Shown: positions 1 through 7,062 of the stretch, in pieces | Numbering within the stretch: position 1 is the first letter of the stretch | Layout: the number at the start of each line of letters is the position of its first letter | Source of the DNA: Hahellaceae bacterium | GTDB lineage: Bacteria; Pseudomonadota; Gammaproteobacteria; Pseudomonadales; Oleiphilaceae | Length of the DNA stretch: 7,470 nt | Assembly (NCBI GenBank): GCA_016716085.1 | Contig: JADJWY010000019.1 | Location: 1-7,470 of the forward strand | Reading direction: 5' to 3' | The notes under the pieces: generated by a model | Told to the model about the DNA's origin: nothing | What the model saw: the letters and a program-made list of their open reading frames with translations, nothing else | Database searches by the model: none | Position numbers and translations under genes: made by a program

Positions 1-419
1 GCATTGTCGGATCCAGTGAAACCGGCGGACTTTATTGGTTGGCGGCGCAGGCCGCGTATCCAAACGCGCGCGTGGCGGTTGAGTGTGCCGGTGCGAACGG
101 CACCTCGATATGGTTTGACCTGAACAGCGGTGAAATTCTGCCTTGGGAATTGCCAACGGTTGAGGCAGACGACATCGGATCAGACAGCCTTGAACAACCG
201 CACCCAAACGACTGGCGTCTGGGCCAGCGCCAACACCCGCACCCACGAAAGCGGCAGAGGGTCCTATAGCACAAAAGCCTCTCACCTGGCCGCCAATTTT
301 TCAGACAACCGTCTGATTTCCGAAGCCTTGCGAAGGCCTCCTGGGTGGGCAAAACGACTTTTTGCGGGTGGTCAGGGCGGAAGCGGCAAGCCGTCAGACG
401 ATAACCCGTGGCATTCTGA
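1..419 (+). CDS. 3' part of an unrecognised gene, cut by the window start and frame-disrupted
   Basis: The reading frame starting at base 3 is open from the window edge and reads as convincing protein (for example GGLYWLAAQ, ARVAVECAGANG, TSIWFDLNSGEILPW) up to about base 180. I do not recognise the family and assign no function. In that frame a TAG closes at 267-269. However, bases 180-330 read better one frame over (GVWASANTRTHESGRGSY), and 360-405 better in the third frame (FLRVVRAEAASRQTI), so the gene probably continues through two or three indels. A TGA at 417-419 in the original frame is the likeliest true end. It is followed five bases later by an AGGA ribosome-binding site for the next gene, which would make the two genes a tight operon. 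The coding character of the first 180 bases is seen directly; the end point is inference. The alternative is that the gene ends at 269 and 270-430 is non-coding. Confidence 0.4.
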
Positions 420-423
420 ATCG

Positions 424-427
424 AGGA
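424..427 (+). promoter_or_regulatory. Probable ribosome-binding site of the RNase H-like/TPR gene
   Basis: AGGA (part of GAGGAA) lies five to nine bases before the point where the frame-1 protein becomes convincing (codons AGT ATC AAA CAA from 436). No ATG, GTG or TTG is present at the expected distance; codon AAA at 433 sits where a start would belong. The site is used here to place the start of the downstream gene, on the assumption that the start codon was miscalled. Confidence 0.4.
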
Positions 428-432
428 ATCGT

Positions 433-2624
433 AAAAGTATCAAACAAGGTGAGCGTGCCAGAAAAGCCTGGGAAGAAGCACTTACGCTTTTTAACCAGAA
501 TCGTCAGGGGCAGGGTGACTTTGATGCGCAGTTTGCCAAACTGCTCAGTAGCCATAAAAGTGAGATGGTTAAGAAGGTTCTGGTTCGCAAACTTGAGAAA
601 CATCGCGAGTTCGTCAAGACCAAACGTAGCCAGACCAAGACGCCCATTGAGGTGCTGACGACGTTGGTGTTGAAGGACGGTACACACCCCAACAGTCTTC
701 GCCACCTTCCGCCTCAGGTGCGGTGGGAAGTGTTGATTGATGAGACCGGAGAAGCCTTTGGTGCTGAAGTTGAAAGTCTGGGTATCACCGATAGAGCACT
801 GGGGCGAATTGTTGCGCTTGCGGTGCCGGCGGGATTTCGCCTGCCTGAACTCAAGCCCGATTTTCATGCCGTGCAACTGCACCCCAATGATGTGACCAAG
901 ACGATCAGGGCCCTGTTTGATCAGCCCGTTGGGGTTTTCGGCTTCACCCCCGGAAAGACTCCGCCAGTGGCCTCAATCGGCATTGGTTGAGCGCGGTGGA
1001 AAACGCTGATGCGATGGGTACTGCGTTTGCTGCCTTTTTGCAGAGGTCTCTGCAGACGCAAATGCGCAGGGGGTGTGGGCGCATCGGTCAAATTTTTCAT
1101 TGAACAGCGCAGTGATTATGAACCCGGCACCAGCCTTTCGGTTTTGTGTCGTATGTTGAGTGCTGAACTCGGCGATCTGGACTCTCGTTATACCAACATT
1201 CATTTAGAGGCTGAGTTCATACGCAAAGAGCAACATCCCCATAATGGCTACGTTGATGCGATCGCCTACACGTGGGGCAGTCCTTCCGATGAAAGCAAAA
1301 AGCGTCTGAAAGCCAGCCGATTTTTGGGACATTGCCTGTTGCAGCCCGATGAGGCCGCGATGGAACGACTCTATTTAGCCGTTGACCGTCACCTCGAACT
1401 TGAGCCTGTAGATTGGTATTTTCTGTGGCCAATCTGCAAAATGAACCGGCGGGCAGTCTGGCCGTGGAGCTGGCCACTGCCTGGGCGAAAAGTCAGCAAA
1501 GAACTTGCGGTCTGGCGGCCTTACCTGAGTCATGTACAGATGCTGATGCAGCAAAAGCGTTATGTGCTGGTTGAGCTGGCTGCTGCACTGGAATGGCTGC
1601 AGAAATGGCAGCCGGCACAGGGGGAAATGCCACCCCTGGCCCTATTGAACTGGCATTCGGCCCGACTCGCCTGTGCCAATCATTTTGGTGCCACCGCGCT
1701 GGCGGATGCCAGGGCAAGCATGGCGCTGGCGGAGGACCTGCGTGAAGAAGCCTCACCGGATGCCTGCGAAGCCGATTTGCGGATCGCGGTCGCAGCGACC
1801 AATGCCTTCCAGTTTGAGTTGGCGGCCATTGCATTGCATCACTGATCGGGACGGCCCTGCGATTCCGGGCCTGGAAAAACTGCAAAGTGCAATCCAGTCT
1901 GGGGCAACACGCCGCTTTCATGGGTGAGTTTGATGATGCCTTGGGTTACTTTGATGCGGCTCTGGAGGGCTTTAGTCGCCTATCGGACAGGCAGGCAGCC
2001 AAGCGGGATCAACAACAGACCCAGGCTTACCGCCTGATCACACGCATGGATCAGATCCTGCAAAACGGAGAAAAAGCAGACGAAACGCTGACAGCCGAGC
2101 TAACCGACTACTTGGGTACAACGCCGGACAAAGCGGCGGTCAGCAGTTTTTTTGCTCAGGATTTGAAGCGTTACCAGCACCATGTGTTCCTGAGGACTAT
2201 GATGGCATTTCCCAAAACCTTTGAGCGTGTCGCTACACGCTACCTGGGTGGAGAGGCCGAGTGGAGTGAAGGCAAAGGGCACCCCTGGCCACTGATTGAT
2301 GCTTATCGCGCGATCCTCTTGGCGTCTCGGAATAAATCTGTTTCTGCCAAAACACTTGGCCAACGTGCGCTGGATGCCTTGGCCCAAGAGGAGTCACCGC
2401 TATTACGCTGGATGCACTGTGTATTAGCTGTTGCGTTATCGGCAGCCGGAATTCCGGTGACCTGGGGTGAGGCCGTCTCGCTGAATGAGTTTGACTTCAG
2501 TTTGCCGAATGCGCCATTGCAGGCACTCACAGACTGGTCAAATGCTGTGGCTGGTGAGGTGCGTTATACCCCGGCGGAAATCATGCTCGAACTGAGGCAG
2601 TGTTTGCCGTTTAATTTTCATTAG
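433..2624 (+). CDS. Large unrecognised protein: RNase H-like (DUF3800-like) N-half plus helical TPR-like C-half; multiply frameshifted
   Basis: Stitching frames gives a protein of about 730 residues. Path: frame 1 to about 985, frame 3 for 984-1068, frame 1 to about 1420, frame 3 for 1422-1560, frame 1 to about 1835, frame 2 to about 1885, then frame 3 to the TAG at 2622-2624. The N-terminal 80 residues are charged and helical (MVKKVLVRKLEKHREF). They are followed by VLIDETG (Asp at 739-741), VKFFIEQRSD (Glu at 1102-1104) and NGYVDAIAYTWGS (Asp at 1255-1257). That order of strand-end acidic residues resembles RNase H-fold families such as DUF3800, so a metal-dependent nuclease is possible but not shown. 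From about 1420 the protein is alpha-helical, with a TPR-like stretch around 1900-1975 (FMGEFDDALGYFDAALEGF) that probably binds a partner. There is no signal peptide or membrane segment, so it is likely cytoplasmic. The last base is three bases from the end of recQ on the opposite strand. The start is uncertain because no start codon survives near 433. Confidence 0.5.
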
Positions 2625-2627
2625 CCC

Positions 2628-4809
2628 CTAAAGCAACTCAATCGCATAGCGGATCTGTGCATAACCGATCCGGCCTTCCAAAGCCTCGAAGATCGGTCGC
2701 AGAGCATTGGGTTGCTCCAGTTTATGCCAACATGCCTGAATCTCCCGAATATCGTCGGGGCTGATCAGGTGTTCAATTGAGACTGACTCACCTGCCATGT
2801 GCAGGCGAAGCACATGCTCGATGACGGTGTTTTCAGTGAGTCCCCGTTGCCCCGCGATCTCGGCGGTGGAATAACCTTCCTGCAGAAGCCGCAGGGTTTC
2901 CTTCAGGGTGTTGACGCGCCGGGCAGGGCGGGTGGGTCGTTCGTCGGTTTCATCCGCTGCGTCTACTTCGGTCTCGCCCATTATCGGTGGGAGATCATTT
3001 TCGCTCAGCCCCAAATGCGCCCGAATAACCGAAATGAAACGCTCGCCAAATTGTTCCAGCTTGCGCTTGCCCACGCCGCTGACTTTATCGAAGGTAGCAT
3101 AGGTCGTGGGCTGCTTGCTGGCCATATCCTGCAGGGTGGCGTTGGTAAACACCGCGTAAGCCGGTACGCCCCCTTTTTCCTCACTGATCTGTTTGCGTAA
3201 GCGCGAGAGCTTCTCGTAGAGCGTTTGATCGACCGGCTGCTCCGGGTTGTCCTCAACCTTGATCGTGCGATTGCGTAGGGTTTGCTCGCGTGGCTCGAAC
3301 AATTGCACCGTTTTCCCGTCTTTCAGTACGGCGGCAGATAATGAGGTGAGGGACAGCTTGCTCTGGCGGTGGAAGTCGATGGCGAGTAGGCCCTGATCGA
3401 CCATCTGGGTGATGTAGTGATTCCAGTCTTGCGTACTGTGATCCTTGCCGGCACCAAAAGTTTTGATCTGGTCGTATTGATTGGCTTTCACTTCCGGTGA
3501 GTAGGAACCTCTCAGCACCTGAACCAGGGTCGTCAGGGCGGCATTTTGATTGACGCGATAACAGGCCGACAGCGCCTTCTGCGCCAGCTCGGTGCCATCA
3601 AAGCCCCTGGGCGGGTTTTCACATAGATCGCAATGCCCACAGGGCGTTGAGCGATGCTCTCCGAAATACCCGATCACCAGATTGGTCCGGCAGAACTGGG
3701 TTTGCGTCAGTTCCCACATACGGTAAAGCTTTTTGCGCTGGACCTCTTTGTATTCTTCGGTACCGGCGCTGTCCTTGATGAAATCGAGATAGGTTTTCAG
3801 GTCCCCGGCACCGGCAAACAGAATGGCTTCTGCGGGGGCGCTATCGCGTCCTGCACGGTCGATTTCCTGATAGTAGCTTTCACGTTCTTTGGCAGGTTGT
3901 AATGAATGACCCAGCGGATATTGGGCTTGTCGATGCCCATACCAAAGGCAATCGTGGCACACACAATGTCAACAGCATCCTGTTGGAAGGCATCCTGAAC
4001 CTGTCTGCGCTCGTCGGCGTCCATTCGGGCATGGTAGTGTCGGGCGTTAAACCCTTTTGCGCGCAGCTTTTGCGCAATCTCTTTCGGTCGCTTTGTGGCT
4101 CAGACATCAATGATGCCCGCCTGCCCCGGGCTGGCCTTTGAGGTAATCGGTAATCGCCTCGATCCGCTTTTGCGCCTGGAAAACACTGATATGAATGTTA
4201 GGCGTTCAAAGCTGGAAAAAAAATTTCGGCGCCACGGATGCCCAGTTTATCAACGATGTCCTGGCGCGTGGCCGGGTCTGCCGTCGCAGTGAGAGCATTC
4301 ACTGGCACGCCTGGAAAATGTTGCAGCAGGTCGGGTAGCTGTGCGTATTCCGGCCGGAAATCATTCCCCCACATCGACACACAGTGCGCCTCGTCCACCA
4401 CCAGTTGCGCAACCTTCACCTGGCGAAGCCAGTTCACAAAGCCCAGGTTGACGGCGCGCTCTGGCGATACGTAAAGCAGTTTGAGCTGACCGCTCGCCAC
4501 CGCCTGATAAATGTCCCGTTCGTCCTCGGGGGAGCACTGGCTATTGAGTGCCTGGGCCGCTATACCATTGGCCTGAAGCCCCGCGACCTGATCCTGCATC
4601 AAGGCGATCAGCGGCGAAACCACCACGGTCAGCCCGTCGAGCAAAATGGCAGGTAATTGATAGCACAACGATTTACCACCACCGGTCGGCATGATCACCA
4701 GGTTGCTCTGTCCTTCCAGGATGCGTGTAATGGCCGCCTCCTGATGAAAACGGAACTCGCTGTAACCGAAATGGTTTTTCAGGGTGGTGTAAATCGTTGT
4801 CTGTTGCAT
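2628..4809 (-). CDS. recQ: ATP-dependent DNA helicase RecQ (frame-disrupted)
   Basis: RecQ is a 3'-5' superfamily 2 helicase acting in recombination and replication-fork repair. The N-terminal 200 residues (frame starting at ATG 4809) show the Q motif (FRFHQEAA), Walker A TGGGKS (residues 42-47), DEAH (139-142), the aromatic-rich loop (146-152) and motif III TAT. The middle is scattered over frames: PNIHISVFQAQKR near 4150-4200, KLRAKGFNARHYHARM near 4020-4070, FGMGIDKPNIRWVIHYNLPKN near 3890-3950. From about 3890 one frame runs to the TAG at 2628-2630. It carries motif VI, the zinc site Cys-x16-Cys-x2-Cys-x2-Cys (CRTNL...CGHCDLC, about 3621-3692), the winged-helix RQC domain, an HRDC domain (about 3030-3220) and a C-terminal helix-turn-helix extension (about 2630-2920). 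The restored length of about 727 residues exceeds the roughly 610 of E. coli RecQ because of that extension. About five indels separate the parts, including a likely lost base in the A8 run at 4216-4223. The start is backed by GAGG eight bases upstream. Confidence 0.95.
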
Positions 4810-4918
4810 GCCTTTGCCTCGTTCTTGGGTTGGGATAGTGTAATGATAACGGCATCGAATGCATGCCTGATTTTGTGCAAATGTGTGAATGGAGTAATCT
4901 GGCAAACCGTTTTTCATC
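4810..4918. promoter_or_regulatory. Divergent intergenic region between recQ and the regulator gene
   Basis: This AT-richer gap must carry the promoters for both divergent genes. On the minus strand TATCAT (complement of about 4842-4847) matches five of six bases of a sigma-70 -10 box for recQ, but no good -35 lies at the right distance. On the plus strand no convincing -35/-10 pair is visible. The region contains the TGTGCA-N4-TGTGAA motif listed separately and a small inverted repeat GCAT-cga-ATGC at about 4853-4863. Confidence 0.45.
4874..4889 (+). promoter_or_regulatory. Candidate operator, copy 1: TGTGCA-N4-TGTGAA
   Basis: TGTGCA at 4874-4879 and TGTGAA at 4884-4889 form a direct repeat with a 10-bp period, 30-43 bp upstream of the possible starts of the regulator gene. 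The identical half-sites with identical spacing recur at 6244-6259 upstream of the outer-membrane protein gene. Direct half-sites about one helical turn apart are the usual arrangement for OmpR/PhoB-type winged-helix proteins. That the neighbouring regulator binds here is inference. Confidence 0.4.
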
Positions 4919-6225
4919 GTGACGCACTTACATGCACGCTCTAAACTACCTCGACATGGCCCGCAGCGCCGGGCGCTCAATCAGCCGGCGAACCTCCGTT
5001 ACGATCCGGTTAAACGGCAATTGACCTGCGATGCGGTTGAGGTCGAGCTGGAGCCGAAAAAGCCGCGATTTACTGGAACGATTACTGCGTCAGGTTGGCG
5101 AGCCGGTGTCCAATGACGAACTGATCCGAACCCTTTGGGGTAGTGAGCACCTGTCGCGCAACGTGCTGACCAACCGTATCGGCGCACTGCGAACCACACT
5201 CAATGCGTACCTGAAGGGCACCGATGCCAGCAAGCTGATCGTGACCTATCCGCGGCAGGCCTATCTGATCGACAACGCGTGGGTGAGTCTGGTCGGGGAA
5301 CCGGAGGCGGCGCCCGAACCAGTTTCCGCCGACGCCGACGCCGACGCCGACGCCGGGGACGCGGCCGACGAGGCATCTCCTATACCCTCGCAAATCCGGG
5401 TGTCATCGATCGTCCCCGACCTCAAAAAAAGGCGTGGATTTCCCCCGTTGGCGTGGGTAGGCATCGCGGCGTCTCTGTGTGTCGGGCTCTTTCTTGTGCT
5501 GTTTCAGGATTCACCCCAGACAAATGCCCCCCGTGAAGCGGAAGCACAGGTCAGCGCTGTCCGGTTAGTGATGGGTCGACTTCGTATTCAAAATGAGGCG
5601 CAGGAACCGCTTCGGCAGATGCTCAAGGCCACCCTGATGAGTCGTCTGATGGCCTCTCCCTTGATCGACCTGAAAAACCTGGATGCACCGGATTTCTTTA
5701 TTGCCGGGATGGAGTCGGGCGAATCCTGGCCGGGGTTTCCGGTATTGGGCGCTGTGGACTATCAGCTTAACGCCTATGTACAACACGATCATGAAGGGGG
5801 TCGGGCTGTCGACGGGGAAGCTGCCCTGGTGACCCTGGAACTGGTGGTGCCGCAGACGCATAAAGCGGCGTTTAGCGCCCGCTATCATCTCACAGGATTT
5901 CCGACGGCCAGCCAGCTCGGTGCAATGTCCGGCGATCTGGGCGAATTTCTTTCGGTGCCAAGCGGGAAGGCTGTCCCGGCCCCTGCTGATTATGGTGGAT
6001 GGCCCTGTCCACTCCGGCCATTGCTGGAGGCATTGACCTCCGGTCCGGTTAGCGAAATCCAGGGCACCTGGCTGGCGAGGCGCGTGTTGCGGGAGTGGCC
6101 TGCCGAGCCTGATATTTTGCCGCGTGCGATCACGTTACTTGAGCGTGAGTTTGGGCAACCCCTGGCTGGAACGCTTCGAGCACTTCTGTCAGGGTCTTGC
6201 TGCAGCTCTGAAACCCGCGCCATAG
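4919..6225 (+). CDS. CadC/ToxR-like membrane-anchored winged-helix transcriptional regulator (frame-disrupted)
   Basis: The N-terminal domain has the Trans_Reg_C (OmpR/PhoB-type) pattern split by an indel near 5055-5065. LRYDPVKRQLTCDAVEVEL is in one frame. RDLLERLLRQVGEPVSNDEL, LWGSEHLSRNVLTNRIGALR and the wing strand LIVTYPRQAYLI are in the next. A Pro/Ala/Asp-rich linker follows (tandem repeat at 5328-5354), then basic KKRRG and one membrane helix at about 5439-5504 (AWVGIAASLCVGLFLVLF). The remaining roughly 240 residues should lie in the periplasm and match no sensor family I recognise. The longest frame runs on to 6332, but after about 6155 it turns Cys-rich and unlike protein. The +1 frame continues well (NPWLERFEHFCQGLAAALKP) to a TAG at 6223-6225, taken here as the end. 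The start is unsure: GTG 4919 is in frame with the first half, ATG 4932 or 4956 would need another indel, and no clear ribosome-binding site is seen. Target genes are unknown; the adjacent outer-membrane protein is the obvious candidate. Confidence 0.8.
5328..5354 (+). repeat. Tandem hexanucleotide (GCCGAC) x 4.5
   Basis: Four perfect GCCGAC units plus GCC encode an Ala-Asp-Ala-Asp tract in the regulator's cytoplasmic linker, between the winged helix and the membrane helix. Unit length is a multiple of three, so slippage would lengthen or shorten the linker by Ala-Asp pairs without breaking the frame. Confidence 0.9.
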
Positions 6226-6243
6226 CAGGCGTGTGGGCAATTG

Positions 6244-6259
6244 TGTGCATTCCTGTGAA
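6244..6259 (+). promoter_or_regulatory. Candidate operator, copy 2: TGTGCA-N4-TGTGAA
   Basis: TGTGCA at 6244-6249 and TGTGAA at 6254-6259 repeat exactly the half-sites and 4-base spacer length found at 4874-4889; only the spacer differs (TTCC here, AATG there). The motif ends 18 bp before the candidate -35 box, a position typical of activator sites. Confidence 0.4.
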
Positions 6260-6277
6260 AGTGTGTGTTTTGGTTTG

Positions 6278-6306
6278 TGGGCAGATCATCGTCCGACTTT
6301 TAAGAT
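6278..6306 (+). promoter_or_regulatory. Candidate sigma-70 promoter of the outer-membrane protein gene
   Basis: The -35-like TGGGCA (6278-6283, four of six consensus bases) and -10-like TAAGAT (6301-6306, four of six) are separated by exactly 17 bp. Transcription would start near 6313, giving a leader of about 58 bases. The match is weak enough to need an activator, which fits the operator-like boxes just upstream. Confidence 0.3.
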
Positions 6307-6357
6307 GGCCTCAGTTAACGGGGTTGCCTTAAACGGCGCCCCACGTTTCATAACCGT

Positions 6358-6364
6358 AGGAGAG
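6358..6364 (+). promoter_or_regulatory. Ribosome-binding site of the outer-membrane protein gene
   Basis: AGGAGAG ends six bases before ATG 6371. This decides the start: the open frame reaches back to 6233, but only ATG 6371 has a Shine-Dalgarno sequence and is followed at once by a signal peptide. Confidence 0.8.
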
Positions 6365-6370
6365 TCATCC

Positions 6371-7031
6371 ATGATGAATACCATCACGCGGAATGCACGT
6401 AAGGGCCAGGTTTTGGGTCTTGCGCTGAGCCTGCTGGCGGCCCCGCTGGCCCAGGCCGACAGCCGCTGGTTTATCGATGCCGATTTCGGTGTCGGCAACT
6501 TTACCGACAGTCCTTCAGGCGAGCATTATGAGCTACATGAGGTTGGGAAACCGGGCATTGGCGGGGTGCGGGTTGGCAAAACCTTCCCCGTGGGCAAGGG
6601 GCACCAGGCGCGCGCCTATGTGGTATTTGAAAGCCACAATGTCGAAGCAGATTCTACGCTGCTGGGCCTGACCTGGGGCGCTAAACGCGACACTGGCCTG
6701 TTCGGGGTTGGCGGTGCTTACGAACACACCCTGGGGACGGGCGGGTTTTACCTCTAGTGGTCGAGGTGAACTCGGCTGGTACACCGATGCGCTGGAGGTC
6801 TACAGCAAAGACCTGGCCACGAATGTGAAAACCTCGCGCAGTTACGACAGCAAAGGCAACTTCGCCACCCTGGGGCTGGGCCTTGGTTATCGCTTCAACG
6901 ACAACTGGCACTCGGAACTGGGCGCTCGGCGTTAGTACCTGTTCGGTAACGAGTACCGTGACGAAGTCGGGGGCAGTGCCAGTTACAGCCGCGGTAATCT
7001 GGGCCTGCTGACGATTGGATATACGTTTTGA
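6371..7031 (+). CDS. Outer-membrane beta-barrel protein with signal peptide (frameshift and in-frame stop)
   Basis: The protein begins with a Sec signal peptide: basic MMNTITRNARKG, hydrophobic VLGLALSLLAAPL, then the AxA site AQA before DSRW. The mature part of about 190 residues alternates Gly/aromatic strand segments (GVGNFTD, GVRVGKTF, TLGLGLGYRFN, NLGLLTIGYTF). It ends in Phe, the usual recognition residue for the Bam complex. It resembles small OmpA-like or OmpW/opacity-type barrels, but I cannot fix the family. The first frame closes at a TAG near 6756-6758. The +1 frame, overlapping it, continues as SGRGELGWYTDALEVYSKDL. A second break is an in-frame TAG at 6933-6935, after which the same frame runs cleanly to TGA 7029-7031. 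Both breaks look like errors because strand-like sequence resumes at once. The gene follows the winged-helix regulator by 145 bp and may be its target. Confidence 0.75.
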
Positions 7032-7040
7032 TCGAGACCT

Positions 7041-7062
7041 GCGGCAGCTATAGAAGTGCCGC
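7041..7062. terminator. Possible bidirectional stem-loop between convergent genes
   Basis: GCGGCA (7041-7046) and TGCCGC (7057-7062) can pair as a 6-bp GC-rich stem with a 10-base loop. It lies ten bases after the barrel gene's stop and touches the stop codon of the opposing gene. No T-run follows on either strand, so intrinsic termination is uncertain. Confidence 0.25.

Larger units (their letters stand above)
6226..6370 (+). promoter_or_regulatory. Control region of the outer-membrane protein gene
   Basis: This gap between the regulator stop and the barrel start begins with a GT-rich block (6231-6283) holding five TGTG boxes at 6232, 6242, 6254, 6264 and 6276, spaced 10, 12, 10 and 12 bp. 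The 8-mer TGTGGGCA occurs at both ends of the block (6232-6239 and 6276-6283). The block leads into a candidate promoter and a roughly 60-base leader that ends in a strong ribosome-binding site. No terminator for the regulator gene is visible. Confidence 0.45.

Noticed and set aside
336..362. P-loop-like string SWVGKTTF in frame 3
   Set aside because: The leading Gly of the Walker A motif is missing, the frame is closed by stops on both sides, and frames change repeatedly here.
394..882. 162-residue open frame on the minus strand
   Set aside because: It is antisense to the well-supported plus-strand frame, with unlikely composition and no ribosome-binding site.
1493..1921. 142-residue minus-strand open frame rich in Arg, Pro and His
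   Set aside because: Composition is typical of an antisense shadow of GC-rich coding sequence; the plus strand carries the TPR-like protein.
4196..4223. Programmed frameshifting at the A8/T8 run in recQ
   Set aside because: RecQ is not known to use it, two separate indels are needed within about 20 bases, and other breaks in the gene are not at slippery sites.
4874..4897. CRP-type site suggested by TGTGAA
   Set aside because: The inverted TCACA half-site is absent at both motif copies; the half-sites are direct repeats.
5279..5536. Open frame with a long arginine run
   Set aside because: It is the shifted reading of the GCCGAC repeat inside the regulator gene.
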